From contig CAJUGL010000011.1 of NCBI GenBank assembly GCA_910586515.1, positions 1 through 64,000 on the forward strand: a stretch of DNA of 64,000 nucleotides, read 5' to 3'. Source of the stretch: an uncultured Acetatifactor sp. (GTDB taxonomy: Bacteria > Bacillota > Clostridia > Lachnospirales > Lachnospiraceae). Both the position numbers and the translations under genes were made by a program. Below, in pieces: positions 16,467 through 25,432 of this stretch (positions within the stretch are counted from its first letter, which is position 1; the number at the start of each line of letters is the position of its first letter). Below the pieces are notes generated by a model. It was not told the origin of the DNA, searched no databases, and saw nothing but the letters and a program-made list of their open reading frames with translations.

Positions 16467-16973
16467 TTATTCTCTCGTGATTCCCAGGCCTGTCAGTATG
16501 TCCTCCTGCTTTCTCTCCATGACCAGGCGTTCTTCTTCCGCAATATGATCATATCCGCACAGATGCAGCATACTGTGAGCCAGAAGAAATGCGAACTCCC
16601 TTTTGACATGGTGCCCGTAGCACCGGGCCTGATCATACATCCTGTCCACCGAAATCATAATGTCGCCCAGAATCAGTTCCCCTGTCTCCGGATCGAAATA
16701 ATCCTCCTCGTCCTCCTCGTCAACCTCGAAAACACCCGCCTGGCAAAAATCCACATTGGGAAAGGACAGAACATCCGTTTCCCTGTCTACCTGTCTGAAT
16801 TCCCGATTCAGCCTGCGGATCCCCTGATTGTCCGTCAACAATACATTGATCTGCACATCGTCGCAGGGACAGCCCACATCCTCCAAAACCGCCCCGCAGA
16901 CAAGCTTTGCCACTTCCTCTGCGGGAAACGGAAGTTCCCGGTCAGTCTCGTTCTCTACATATAAATTCATCAT
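16467..16973 (-). CDS. ybeY: Endoribonuclease YbeY
   Basis: YbeY is a zinc-dependent RNase involved in 16S rRNA 3' processing and ribosome quality control. The 168-residue protein has the invariant zinc motif H-x3-H-x5-H (AHSMLHLCGYDH) near residue 135, the upstream TDVLSFP strand and GDIMIS. Relative to most YbeY proteins it has a short acidic insert (VDEEDEEDYFD) in the middle. It starts 4 bp after the phoH stop, the usual phoH-ybeY pairing. Confidence 0.97.
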   Translation of the reverse strand: MMNLYVENETDRELPFPAEEVAKLVCGAVLEDVGCPCDDVQINVLLTDNQGIRRLNREFRQVDRETDVLSFPNVDFCQAGVFEVDEEDEEDYFDPETGELILGDIMISVDRMYDQARCYGHHVKREFAFLLAHSMLHLCGYDHIAEEERLVMERKQEDILTGLGITRE

Positions 16974-16977
16974 CCGT

Positions 16978-18000
16978 CTATCCTCTTCTGCCCTGCCTGT
17001 CCTTCACTTTCAGCCTGTCCCGCTCCCGCCGGCTCCTGGATTCTTCCTTTACCTCATAATTCTCATAGGCCTGTACAATCTTCTGCACCAAAGGATGGCG
17101 CACCACATCCTTGCTCGTCAGCGTGCTGAACGCAATATCCTCTATCCCTCTCAGCACCTTGGCCGCCACATCCAGCCCGGATTTCGTGCCCGTAGGTAAG
17201 TCTTTCTGAGAATTATCCCCGGTCACCACCACTTTTGAGCCGAAGCCGATACGGGTCAGGAACATTTTCATCTGGGCCGGCGTAGTGTTCTGCGCCTCAT
17301 CCAGGATAATATAGGCATTGTCCAATGTCCGTCCCCTCATATAGGCTAAAGGCGCCACCTCAATCAGCCCTTTCTCCATATTTTTTGCAAAACTCTCCGC
17401 CCCCATAATCTGATAAAGCGCATCATAAAGGGGGCGCAGGTAGGGATCCACCTTGCTCTGCAGATCTCCCGGCAGGAATCCCAGCTTTTCTCCCGCCTCT
17501 ATAGCCGGCCTGGTAAGGATAATCCTTCCCACCTCATCATTTTTAAACGCAGTGATTGCCATGGCCATGGCCAGATAAGTCTTGCCCGTGCCCGCCGGCC
17601 CAAGACCGAACACCAGCATATTATCCCTGATGGCATCCACATAAGCCTTCTGTCCCAGGGTCTTCGGTTTAATCGGTTTACCGTTCACCGTATGACAGAT
17701 ACAATCGCTGTCGATCTCCGCCATTGCGGCTTCCTTTTTCTCCATTCCCAATGTAATCGCGTAATCCACACTCTGCTCCTCAATTTCGTTTCCCCGGCTC
17801 AGGCTGAGAGAAAGCTGCCTGAGAACACTTTCCGCCCTCTTTGCCTGCTCTTCCTCTCCGGTAATCATTATGCTGCCGTTTCGGTCAACAATGGCCACGC
17901 CGAAATCCCGCTCCAATTTCTTTACATACGCATCCCGCATACCGAATATCTCCTGAATATGCCCCACCGGCATATCCAGCCGTATAGTAAAATCATTCAT
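16978..18000 (-). CDS. phoH: PhoH family ATPase (PhoH-like, KH-domain type)
   Basis: This 340-residue protein has an N-terminal KH-like region and a P-loop ATPase domain with Walker A FGLGPAGTGKTYLA and Walker B-type AYIILDEAQN. The start is placed at ATG 18000, which overlaps the yqfD stop by 8 bases (ATGAATGA), with a GGGGGG stretch about 9 bp upstream. Other in-frame ATGs at 18006, 18018 and 18042 lie deeper in yqfD. PhoH is linked to RNA metabolism together with YbeY, its downstream neighbour. The order yqfC-yqfD-phoH-ybeY is the conserved Firmicutes cluster. Confidence 0.95.
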   Translation of the reverse strand: MNDFTIRLDMPVGHIQEIFGMRDAYVKKLERDFGVAIVDRNGSIMITGEEEQAKRAESVLRQLSLSLSRGNEIEEQSVDYAITLGMEKKEAAMAEIDSDCICHTVNGKPIKPKTLGQKAYVDAIRDNMLVFGLGPAGTGKTYLAMAMAITAFKNDEVGRIILTRPAIEAGEKLGFLPGDLQSKVDPYLRPLYDALYQIMGAESFAKNMEKGLIEVAPLAYMRGRTLDNAYIILDEAQNTTPAQMKMFLTRIGFGSKVVVTGDNSQKDLPTGTKSGLDVAAKVLRGIEDIAFSTLTSKDVVRHPLVQKIVQAYENYEVKEESRSRRERDRLKVKDRQGRRG

Positions 18001-19216
18001 CTGCATCCGTCCCCCCATTCTCTTCCCTGACAGTCTCCGCACTCACACCCACAGGCTCATGCACCAAAAATTCTCCATGGATCACCCAAAAATCACCCTC
18101 TGTATCTATTCTAACATCTTTTTCAATAATTTGTACCCCTTTTTCCTTTAAATCTGCAAGAAAAACCATTAATTTTTGATTAAGAAGCTCCTCTGCCTCC
18201 TCCTCTGTATAGAAATATTCCGTATTCAGATATTCCCGATACAGCACCGTACCAAAATAAGCCGGCACCGACAGCTTTTCCAAAGCCACCGGCCTGCTCT
18301 CCCTGATCAGACTGTCATAAACCAGAAAAGGACGTTCCTGCGGTATCCCGTATGTACTGCCGCCCAGCTTCAGATAATAACTTTTCTTCTCCCTTCCCGT
18401 GTACTCCTTTCTGATGTAATCCAGAGGAAGCCTTTCGGAATAGCTCATTGTATGTTCCAGCACAATATCCGCATCCGCGTCCACGTAATAATATTCACGA
18501 ACAGTCTTGTCTTCGTTATATACAGGCACCCTCCCCTCCACGAGAACCGTTCCCTGCTCCACGGTGTCTCCGATGGCAGCCTTTGGCACGCCGCTGCGCA
18601 CAATAATGGACACAATCCTGCCCCCATACTCTGCCACCAAGTCTGTCCCCTTCAGGGTATCTTCTCTCTCCACGATGATCGGCGCATCGTTTTCCTTAAT
18701 GTCGATCTGCAGCTTTGTCCCGCTGAGCTTTGCGGACGCCCATGTGACCTGCGTAAATTGTCTCCGTATCTGCTTCTCCAGTTCCTCAATGTCAAGGGCG
18801 CTTTTCAGCATCCCGATCTTTACCTGATTTGCCTTCAGGAAGCTTCCGAAAACATCCTCCGTAATCTGAAAATTTCCGTTCAGTTCAATATCCCATATGT
18901 AAAGCGAAGAGACCGTCCAAAAGGCGACAGCCAGTACCAGCCCCGCCACAAACATCTTGCGTCTCACAAGCTTCGGAAGAAAAAAGGGCAGTCCATATCG
19001 CTCTAATATGGCTGCCCTTGTCCCCGTTTTCTTCAGTAAAGGCTTCAGCTCCCAGAATCCCTTCAGGCTGATACTCATATAATAGATATCGCCCTCACGG
19101 ACAATGTCCCACAGCAGAATGCCCCTGTTGCTGCACAGATTCATAAATCTTTCCGGAGAAAAGCCCCATACACGGATACGCAGATATCCTCTGAGATATT
19201 TCAGCAATTTAATCAT
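17993..19216 (-). CDS. yqfD: Sporulation protein YqfD
   Basis: YqfD is a membrane protein of the mother-cell sporulation programme (stage IV). The 407-residue protein has the N-terminal MSISLKGFWELKPLLKKTGT region, one transmembrane helix near residues 90-110 (FVAGLVLAVAFWTVSSLYIW) and a FtsQ/POTRA-like extracytoplasmic domain beginning IELNGNFQITEDVF. It overlaps phoH by 8 bases. The 300-bp region upstream contains the end of yqfC and about 180 bp (19217-19395) with no gene or clear promoter, so co-transcription with yqfC is likely but not certain. Confidence 0.93.
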   Translation of the reverse strand: MIKLLKYLRGYLRIRVWGFSPERFMNLCSNRGILLWDIVREGDIYYMSISLKGFWELKPLLKKTGTRAAILERYGLPFFLPKLVRRKMFVAGLVLAVAFWTVSSLYIWDIELNGNFQITEDVFGSFLKANQVKIGMLKSALDIEELEKQIRRQFTQVTWASAKLSGTKLQIDIKENDAPIIVEREDTLKGTDLVAEYGGRIVSIIVRSGVPKAAIGDTVEQGTVLVEGRVPVYNEDKTVREYYYVDADADIVLEHTMSYSERLPLDYIRKEYTGREKKSYYLKLGGSTYGIPQERPFLVYDSLIRESRPVALEKLSVPAYFGTVLYREYLNTEYFYTEEEAEELLNQKLMVFLADLKEKGVQIIEKDVRIDTEGDFWVIHGEFLVHEPVGVSAETVREENGGTDADE

Positions 19217-19395
19217 GGCCTATCCTCTTCCCATTTTTCCTTACGGAAACCGCCCCGACCGGGATCATTTCCCAAAGCCGGAAGCGACTGCCGCGCTATC
19301 CTCCTGCATCTTCCCCGCAGCGGTCCTGAACGTCCGCGAACCGCTGCGCTTCCTCAGTTCTGCAACAGTTTTCAGGCAAGACGCTGCACCGTTAC

Positions 19396-19689
19396 TCAGA
19401 TATACCTGACACAGCCGATACAACCGCTGATTTTCATATCTTCATTTGTATAATAATCTATGGAAAGCCCGCTTCCCTCAAAGCAGACCTGGCAGGTCTT
19501 GCCCTGCAGCAGAATCAGGCTGTCCGTATACTCCAGAATTCCGCGGTAGTTCTCAATCCACGCCTCCTTGTTGCCGGTCATTGTCACTTTCATTGCCCCC
19601 ATGCAAATGTCCTTGGGAAATTTCAGTGACTCCAGCAGGGCTTCCTTCCTCGCTTCGTTTCTCCTGTCTCGATCATTGCTCTTTCTCAT
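19396..19689 (-). CDS. yqfC: Sporulation protein YqfC
   Basis: YqfC is a small sporulation protein encoded next to YqfD. The chosen start, ATG 19689, gives 97 residues and places about 21 residues before the conserved FPKDICMG segment, as in Bacillus YqfC. A longer form from GTG 19710 (104 residues) is possible but its ribosome site is too close. Further family features are KEAWIENYRGILEYTDSLI and LSIDYYTNEDMKISG. It begins about 50 bp after the pdp stop codon. Confidence 0.9.
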   Translation of the reverse strand: MRKSNDRDRRNEARKEALLESLKFPKDICMGAMKVTMTGNKEAWIENYRGILEYTDSLILLQGKTCQVCFEGSGLSIDYYTNEDMKISGCIGCVRYI

Positions 19690-19738
19690 ACTTCCATTAT
19701 ATTGACCCACGCCTCAAACTATGCGTCTGAGACGTCAC

Positions 19739-21043
19739 TTATGTAAAGACGGCTTTAATCAGAGGCCCCGGACACGGCGGCGCATCCGTAATTCTGCATG
19801 CCCTCAGATAACGGCCCGCCGCCTCCTCCACGCGTTTTTCCGCGTTTCCGTGAACCACGACAAGCGGATCTCCCTTCCGGACATAGTCTCCAACCTTCCT
19901 GCAGAGCGTCAGCCCCACCGACAGATCTATCTCGCTTTCCTTGGTTTCTCTTCCCCCTCCTAAAATCAGTGAACAGATCCCCACTTCATCACAGACAATG
20001 CTGCCGATATAGCCGCTCTCCGGCGCAGGAACCGGCCTGACAATCTCTGCCCGGGGAAGCATATCCGGATTGTACACAGCCCTGCTGTCTCCGCCCTGCG
20101 CTTCCACAAACTCTGCCAGCTTTCTCAGCGCGCTTCCGTCGGCAATGACCTCTTTCAGCTTTTTCTCTGCCTCCTGGACACTTCCTGCTTTTTCTCCGGC
20201 AATAAGCATTTGACTGCCCAAAACCAGACATAATTCCTCAAAATCCTCCGGTCCTTTGCCCATCAGCGTCTCTATGGCCTCCCTGACCTCCAGAGCATTC
20301 CCCACAGACAGCCCCAGAGGCTGATCCATATCGGAAATGACCGCTGTGGTCTTTCTTCCCGCATTTCGGCCGATTCTCACCATCTCCCGGGCCAAAGCCT
20401 CCGCATCTTCCTGCTTCTTCATGAATGCCCCGCTTCCTGTCTTCACATCCAGCACAATGGCATCCGCCCCCGCAGCCAGCTTTTTGCTCATGATAGAACT
20501 GGCAATCAGGGACATGTTATCCACTGTCGCCGTCACGTCGCGAAGCGCATAAAGCTTCTTGTCCGCAGGGGCCAGATCCGCAGTCTGCCCCATAATCGCA
20601 ATCCCAATGCGATTCACATTCTCCGTGAAGCGCTGCCGGGTGAGTTCGGTGGTAAAGCCGGGAAAACTCTCCAGCTTATCGATCGTTCCCCCTGTATGCC
20701 CCAGCCCTCTGCCGCTCATCTTCGCCACGGAGACTCCGCAGGCGGCAACCATGGGTGTCAAAGCCAGCGAAGTCTTGTCTCCCACACCTCCCGTGCTGTG
20801 TTTATCCACCTTGATCCCATGTATCTGCGACAAATCCAGCCTGTCGCCGCTTTCCGCCATGGCCATGGTAAGCTCCTGAGTCTCCCGCTCCGTCATTCCC
20901 CGAAAATAAATCGCCATCATCAGAGCCGAAACCTGATAGTCGGGAATTTCCCCCCTGGTATAGCCCTCGATAAAGAACCTGATCTCCCTGTCCTCCAGCT
21001 CACCGCCGTTACGCTTTTTCATGATAATGTCATACATCCGCAT
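19739..21043 (-). CDS. pdp: Pyrimidine-nucleoside phosphorylase
   Basis: This enzyme splits uridine, deoxyuridine and thymidine with phosphate in nucleoside salvage. The protein has 434 residues from ATG 21043, with GGAGGT 7 bp upstream; this is the same length as Bacillus Pdp. The thymidine/pyrimidine phosphorylase signature is seen as SGRGLGHTGGTIDKLESF, with the preceding KVDKHSTGGVGDKTS phosphate site. It lies after the end of the motility cluster and ahead of yqfC. No good promoter is visible in its 190-bp upstream gap. Confidence 0.96.
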   Translation of the reverse strand: MRMYDIIMKKRNGGELEDREIRFFIEGYTRGEIPDYQVSALMMAIYFRGMTERETQELTMAMAESGDRLDLSQIHGIKVDKHSTGGVGDKTSLALTPMVAACGVSVAKMSGRGLGHTGGTIDKLESFPGFTTELTRQRFTENVNRIGIAIMGQTADLAPADKKLYALRDVTATVDNMSLIASSIMSKKLAAGADAIVLDVKTGSGAFMKKQEDAEALAREMVRIGRNAGRKTTAVISDMDQPLGLSVGNALEVREAIETLMGKGPEDFEELCLVLGSQMLIAGEKAGSVQEAEKKLKEVIADGSALRKLAEFVEAQGGDSRAVYNPDMLPRAEIVRPVPAPESGYIGSIVCDEVGICSLILGGGRETKESEIDLSVGLTLCRKVGDYVRKGDPLVVVHGNAEKRVEEAAGRYLRACRITDAPPCPGPLIKAVFT

Positions 21044-21181
21044 AGCAGTCACCTCCTGTACTCAATTTTTTTGACTATCTTTCCGCAAAAATCACCTGCG
21101 CATCCTTCCTTATGGGGATTTTCCTGCAGAATGCGCGTGAACTCCCCTGCTGAACTCCCCGTAAGGTTACCCGTATTTGCC

Positions 21182-21228
21182 AACAGGCTTTGTACTCCGC
21201 CCCTTAGAGCAGAGATACAAAGCCTGTT
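21182..21228. terminator. Strong inverted repeat at the end of the fla/che cluster
   Basis: AACAGGCTTTGTA (21182-21194) and TACAAAGCCTGTT (21216-21228) are perfectly complementary over 13 bp, with a 21-nt centre that can itself partly pair. It begins 8 bp after the stop of the last motility-cluster gene. No T-run follows on the minus strand, so if it ends transcription it is not a standard intrinsic terminator; protection of the 3' end is the alternative. The rest of 21044-21181 shows only an A/T stretch. Confidence 0.6.
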
Positions 21229-21235
21229 TACATGC

Positions 21236-21769
21236 TTAACGTTTTTTTGTAATCAAATTGATGATTTCCTCCTGGCTGGTCCCCGGCCAAATCTCATAAG
21301 TACCTGCCGCAATATTTGTGGAATATCCGTTATCACACAGGTAATTGTCAAATTCGACGGCATTTTCCACCAATCCCGCCTCCGCCAGCATCCGGCTTAC
21401 CTGATAAGAAGTAGTTCCCGCCTCGATGACAACGGTAACCGAACTGCCCGGCAAATCATCTGTCCCGGACTCGTCAGATTCCGGAACGGAAGGCTCATCC
21501 ACCGGTTCTTCCTCTGAGGATACCGCCCCCTCCGGCTCTGTCTCCGCCTCACTCTCCGACGGCTGAACCGGCTGCGCTGTCTCCGACGCCGGAGAACTCC
21601 CAACATCTGTCAGCCTCCGGGATTCGGCATCCACCATGCCAAGGGACAAAGCTTTCGCCCTTATCTCTGCGTCGCTCAAAGGAAGCTTTTCCCTTCCGGT
21701 CACTCCCATCAGCAGGGCCGTGACAACAATACCGATCCCCAACCCCCGCATTTGATATCTCAGTTTCAC
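21236..21769 (-). CDS. Anchored protein with an MltG-like N-terminal (LysM-like) domain only
   Basis: This 177-residue protein starts at GTG 21769 with GAGGAG 4 bp upstream. One N-terminal helix (residues 8-24) is followed by a long Glu/Ser/Pro-rich linker and a C-terminal domain with VTVVIEAGTTSYQVSRMLAE, DNYLCDNGYSTNIAAGTYEI and SQEEIINLI. That domain resembles the small N-terminal domain of the endolytic transglycosylase MltG, but the catalytic domain with its Glu is absent, so it should not cut glycan itself. It is the last gene of the motility cluster. Linking to peptidoglycan near the flagellum is inference. Confidence 0.75.
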   Translation of the reverse strand: MKLRYQMRGLGIGIVVTALLMGVTGREKLPLSDAEIRAKALSLGMVDAESRRLTDVGSSPASETAQPVQPSESEAETEPEGAVSSEEEPVDEPSVPESDESGTDDLPGSSVTVVIEAGTTSYQVSRMLAEAGLVENAVEFDNYLCDNGYSTNIAAGTYEIWPGTSQEEIINLITKKR

Positions 21770-21784
21770 TTATCTCCTCATTTC

Positions 21785-22537
21785 TCATGTTCTGAATAAA
21801 TCCAGTACCAGTTTTACCTCGCCGACCCCCAGGTCCAGCTCCCGCGCTATATCCACGGCAGATTTCCCCTGCCTGTAAAGCCTCAAGATCTTCTCGTTAT
21901 TATTCTGCTCGTTTTCTGCCTGCGGCACAAGGCTTTCCCGAAGCTTTTCCGCTCCGTCCGGCAGGCCGGTCCCGCCGTTTCCCGTGAACGGCTCTGCGCC
22001 GGAAGCCTCCGATTGTGCCGAATGAGCCTCCGCAAAACCGTTTTCCCCAGGAAGAAATTCCTGAGTTCTCGCCTCCGCCGTCCGTTTCTCCTGGCTTTCC
22101 TGTCCGGAAGCGGCCTCCCGTAAGGAGGACAGCAGCGCCTCGGCCTCCTTTACCGCCTGATTTACTTCTCCTACCATATTTTTCAGACTGGTATGTTTAT
22201 TGTTGAGCATATCATAAAGGAATACCGTCTCCTCATGATTTTTATGGATTTCCGTCAACACCGTATCGGAATATTCGTTTACCGCCATGATTTTCTCATT
22301 GGAAAGCCGTTCCAGACTTCGTTCCGTCTTCTCCATGGCATAGCTAACCGCCTCTTCCACTACATCATCCACATGTCCTCTCACAGACTCCAGTTCCTGG
22401 CTGACCAGCTCCTTCAGCTCATGTCCGGACAGCGCTCCTCCGCTTTTCGAAGAAGCGCCCTTTCTGTCGGGAATGAAAAAACTCAATACAAAAATGATTC
22501 CTCCTGCCGCCAGCAGAATAATTTCCATCTTGTCCAT
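21785..22537 (-). CDS. DUF6115 protein, similar in plan to SwrB
   Basis: This 250-residue protein has an N-terminal membrane helix (IILLAAGGIIFVLSFFIP), a long coiled-coil region (about residues 45-150) and a C-terminal helix-turn-helix-like segment (YRQGKSAVDIARELDLGVGE). The same three-part plan and the same place, after the sigma-D gene at the end of the fla/che operon, describe Bacillus SwrB, which promotes assembly of the flagellar export apparatus. Sequence identity to SwrB cannot be judged by eye, so the name is not applied. Confidence 0.75.
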   Translation of the reverse strand: MDKMEIILLAAGGIIFVLSFFIPDRKGASSKSGGALSGHELKELVSQELESVRGHVDDVVEEAVSYAMEKTERSLERLSNEKIMAVNEYSDTVLTEIHKNHEETVFLYDMLNNKHTSLKNMVGEVNQAVKEAEALLSSLREAASGQESQEKRTAEARTQEFLPGENGFAEAHSAQSEASGAEPFTGNGGTGLPDGAEKLRESLVPQAENEQNNNEKILRLYRQGKSAVDIARELDLGVGEVKLVLDLFRT

Positions 22538-22588
22538 CTACTCATCCATTCCGTCCTGTCTGTTCCACAGGCCATTCCCGCCTTATAT

Positions 22589-22623
22589 CGTTACTGTTCA
22601 CGGCTTCGCCGTTCACAGCAACC
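22589..22623. repeat. Dispersed palindrome family B, short copy
   Basis: On the minus strand the stem GTTGCTGT-GA-ACGGC / GCCGT-GA-ACAGTAAC folds over a GAA loop, with a tandem GA/GA internal mismatch, which is a stable RNA motif. It directly follows the stop codon of the 22624-22932 gene. The end motif GTGAACAGTAACG also occurs at 63301-63313. Confidence 0.65.
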
Positions 22624-22932
22624 TTATATCTTCATGTCAAAACCGCCGTGATTCTTCACCACCACCCGTTCGCGCGCCGGCTTGTTCTTCCGTCTGCGCC
22701 CGCCGTCTCCGCTGTACTGTCCGTTCCCCTTCTCCTTGGCATCCGGCTTGCTCTCACGCCACATGGTGTCGTCGCTGCTGTGCACGTCCCGTATATTGTG
22801 CTCCACAGCTTTCTGAACCTGATCGCTGAAATTGGCCTGATCCACACCTACTTTATTGTCCTCATTATGCTTGATTGTCGTATAATCCTGTGACCTGGAA
22901 ATCGTTGTCAGTTCAATCGCGCCAAAAGCCAT
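22624..22932 (-). CDS. Small hydrophilic protein of the motility cluster, unknown function
   Basis: I do not recognise this 102-residue protein. It begins MAFGAIELTTISRSQDYTTI, continues with a polar helix (FSDQVQKAVEHNIRDVH) and ends in a Lys/Arg/Gly-rich tail (RRRKNKPARERVVVKNHGG). No membrane segment or cysteine is present. It lies between fapA (58 bp upstream) and the DUF6115 gene and reads in the same direction, so it is expected to be expressed with the motility genes. The basic tail could bind nucleic acid or the cell wall. Confidence 0.7.
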   Translation of the reverse strand: MAFGAIELTTISRSQDYTTIKHNEDNKVGVDQANFSDQVQKAVEHNIRDVHSSDDTMWRESKPDAKEKGNGQYSGDGGRRRKNKPARERVVVKNHGGFDMKI

Positions 22933-22989
22933 AACACACCTTCCCTTCCCTGCCGGAACAACGGCAAGTCTTCCGCAGCCCCGTCTCCT

Positions 22990-24579
22990 CTACATCGGAA
23001 CCATGCGAACTTCGCCGTCTTCCTTCACAAATTTACAGTATCGATAGTTATTCTGAATAAGCTTGGAAACCCCGCCGATTACAATCGTGGTATTGGGAAA
23101 TACCTGCTCATTGATAACCACCTGTGCCTCTTCCCGCGTTTCCATCATTTCCTGGAGGTTTTCCAGACGCCGGTTAAGCCGTTCCAGCTCCTCCCCCTTC
23201 TCCTGAATCAATGCGGTCACGCTCTTCATATATCTCAGCTGGCTTTCGTTATATTTAAAGCCTTTCCTTTGTTTTTCCGTGAAATTGTCATAAATGACTT
23301 TTGCAGCGTTATAAGTCTTCTTCCTCTCCTCAATGGCAGTCTGCACATGTTCAAGCTGAGAAATCAGCAGGGGCTCCACCCCCACTTCCAGCGTAGTGGC
23401 AGTGCTCATGCTGGCTCCCACTGTCTTTGCCGCAATGGAATTCGCTGCCTGCACGCGGCCTCCCAGAATAATCCCCCTGCGGCCGTCCACTCTCACATCG
23501 CTGCCCGAAGACACTGTACAGTGAAGGATTGCCTCCGTCTCCAGATAACCGCCAGTCACAATCCGGGAATTCTCCAGGAACTTCACGATTACGTCCCCTC
23601 TGGCTCTGAGGTATCCCTTGCCCATTCCGTTCATGCCCTTGGCAATGATAATATTTCCGCCGGCGATGATCGTAGCGCCCTCTACCAGACCGTTTACCAC
23701 TACGTTCCCGCCCGCCTTTACCTCGAAATTCGCATCCACATTTCCCGCTATTTCGACGCTGCCGTCGTAATTAATATTTCCGGTGGAAACGTTTACCCCC
23801 TTTACCTGATACACGCTGGCCACGACCACCTTCTGATCAATCAACGACACATGTCCGTCCACCTGAGAAGTAATGCTCAATTTATCCTCCGACAATTCTA
23901 TATTTTTGCCGAACTTAAGCGTTTCCCGCTTCACTTCCCGGGGTTTTATCGCTTTTCCGTACACATCACAGCCTGCCTCCCCCTGCTGCTCGGGAATAAT
24001 CCGCGCGATCACCTCCCCCTTCCTGCACTGGTTGATGGTAGTCAGGTTGAAGTAATCTACTCTTCCGTCATCCCTGTGGGCCGGACGCTTGTGCTGATTT
24101 GTGTTGAAGGAATACTCAATCTGGGCGTCTTTTCCCTGCACAGGCCTTTTTCCCCTGGCGGCAATGATGTCTGTACAATATACTCCCTCTCCCAGAAAAT
24201 GTTCATCCAGGGAATTCTCCTGCACACCGTAGACAATATTTTTCTTTTTCAGCTCACGGAGAAATTCGTCTTTGGTCATCTTCTTCCCGCTCTCCGAAGG
24301 CGGAATAAAACGAACAGTGGCAGTCATATTGTCATCGCTGACATCAAGCATATATGTCTCGTCGCAGGCAGGACATTCTCCGTCGCCTAAATGACAGATT
24401 CCGCCCTCCTCAAAATTAATCTGCGCCTCAATGCGCTTCTTATCATATTTTATCCTCTGGCCGTCCAGATATTTCCAAAGTTCATCCATCCGAATCTCTT
24501 CACCGAAATCCCTGGGCGGATACAAAGCAAGACCATACCCCTTAAAATCATTTACCAATCGAAAGTAACCGTTCTGCAT
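22990..24579 (-). CDS. fapA: FapA family protein (DUF342, polymer-forming beta-helix)
   Basis: This 529-residue protein starts at ATG 24579 with GGGGGAT 6 bp upstream (a GTG at 24594 is the alternative). The DUF342 core is visible: repeated short beta-helix turns such as GNINYDGSVEIAGNVDANF, GGNVVVNGLVEGATIIAGGN and GYLRARGDVIVKFLENS. These are followed by a coiled coil (about residues 400-475). A CPACDET motif near residue 60 is unusual. FapA-type proteins are linked to cell-surface organisation and flagellar regulation in other bacteria. It sits 17 bp downstream of sigD, inside the motility cluster. Confidence 0.85.
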   Translation of the reverse strand: MQNGYFRLVNDFKGYGLALYPPRDFGEEIRMDELWKYLDGQRIKYDKKRIEAQINFEEGGICHLGDGECPACDETYMLDVSDDNMTATVRFIPPSESGKKMTKDEFLRELKKKNIVYGVQENSLDEHFLGEGVYCTDIIAARGKRPVQGKDAQIEYSFNTNQHKRPAHRDDGRVDYFNLTTINQCRKGEVIARIIPEQQGEAGCDVYGKAIKPREVKRETLKFGKNIELSEDKLSITSQVDGHVSLIDQKVVVASVYQVKGVNVSTGNINYDGSVEIAGNVDANFEVKAGGNVVVNGLVEGATIIAGGNIIIAKGMNGMGKGYLRARGDVIVKFLENSRIVTGGYLETEAILHCTVSSGSDVRVDGRRGIILGGRVQAANSIAAKTVGASMSTATTLEVGVEPLLISQLEHVQTAIEERKKTYNAAKVIYDNFTEKQRKGFKYNESQLRYMKSVTALIQEKGEELERLNRRLENLQEMMETREEAQVVINEQVFPNTTIVIGGVSKLIQNNYRYCKFVKEDGEVRMVPM

Positions 24580-24596
24580 AGATTGATCCCCCACAT

Positions 24597-25370
24597 CTAA
24601 TTATTTGAAAGAATGCCCATGTAGTGCCCCATTTTTACTTTCATCTTCTTTAACGCCCTGGTATGCAGCTGCGACACCCTGGACTCGGATACCTCCAGAA
24701 TACTGCTGATTTCCTTTAACGTTAGTTCTTCATAATAATACAGCGTAATTACCTTCTGTTCCTTCTCCGTCAAAAGCTGCAGCGCTTCACCCAGCACTTT
24801 CGTCAGCTCCTCCCTCTCTATTTTCTCTTCCGGAGCTTCAAAATGAGAGGTAGTGTGCCTCCTGTAATCCTGGGAAACATCACTGCCCTGTTCCATATAT
24901 TCATTCAGGGAAACCAGCCCTGTAATTTTCATCTGGGACTGCCAATCCAAATATTCCTCGTTCGATATACCAAGCCCCCTGGCGATTTCCTCGTCCGTGG
25001 CGGCATGCCCTGTGCTCTGTTCAATTTCCTTGATTACCGTCTCAATTTTTTTCTGCTTCTGCCGAATGGTTCTGGGAATCCAATCCAACTTACGGATCTG
25101 GTCCAATATAGCTCCCCGAATGCGCAGACTGGCATATGTTTCGAATTTCACATCCTTAAGACAGTCGAACTTGTCTATCGCGTCAATCAGTCCGAATATC
25201 CCATAACTGACCAGATCCTCATACTCTACATTATAGCCAAGATACATGCTTAATCTGCCTGCAACCACCTTTACTAGAGGAGCATATTCCAGAATCAGCC
25301 TCTCTCTGGTTTCCTGTGATTTCATCTTCGCATATTCTTCTAACAGTTTCTTTCTGCCTGCCTCGTCCAT
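24597..25370 (-). CDS. sigD: Flagellar/motility sigma factor (sigma-D / FliA family)
   Basis: This 257-residue sigma-70 protein should direct RNA polymerase to late flagellar and chemotaxis promoters. Region 2 shows YEDLVSYGIFGLIDAIDKFD and FETYASLRIRGAILDQIRKLDW. Region 3 has ARGLGISNEEYL, and region 4 ends in LTLKEISSILEVSESRVSQLHTRAL (shown in part). The length matches Bacillus SigD (254). The start ATG has AAGGAG 10 bp upstream. It lies downstream of cheC-cheD, as in Bacillus. The gene for its anti-sigma factor FlgM is not in this window. Confidence 0.95.
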   Translation of the reverse strand: MDEAGRKKLLEEYAKMKSQETRERLILEYAPLVKVVAGRLSMYLGYNVEYEDLVSYGIFGLIDAIDKFDCLKDVKFETYASLRIRGAILDQIRKLDWIPRTIRQKQKKIETVIKEIEQSTGHAATDEEIARGLGISNEEYLDWQSQMKITGLVSLNEYMEQGSDVSQDYRRHTTSHFEAPEEKIEREELTKVLGEALQLLTEKEQKVITLYYYEELTLKEISSILEVSESRVSQLHTRALKKMKVKMGHYMGILSNN

Positions 25371-25432
25371 GAAACCTCTGCTCCTTCTTCTCTGTAATCA
25401 TACTGTCCGCCCTGCAATCTGTCAAGAGCATT

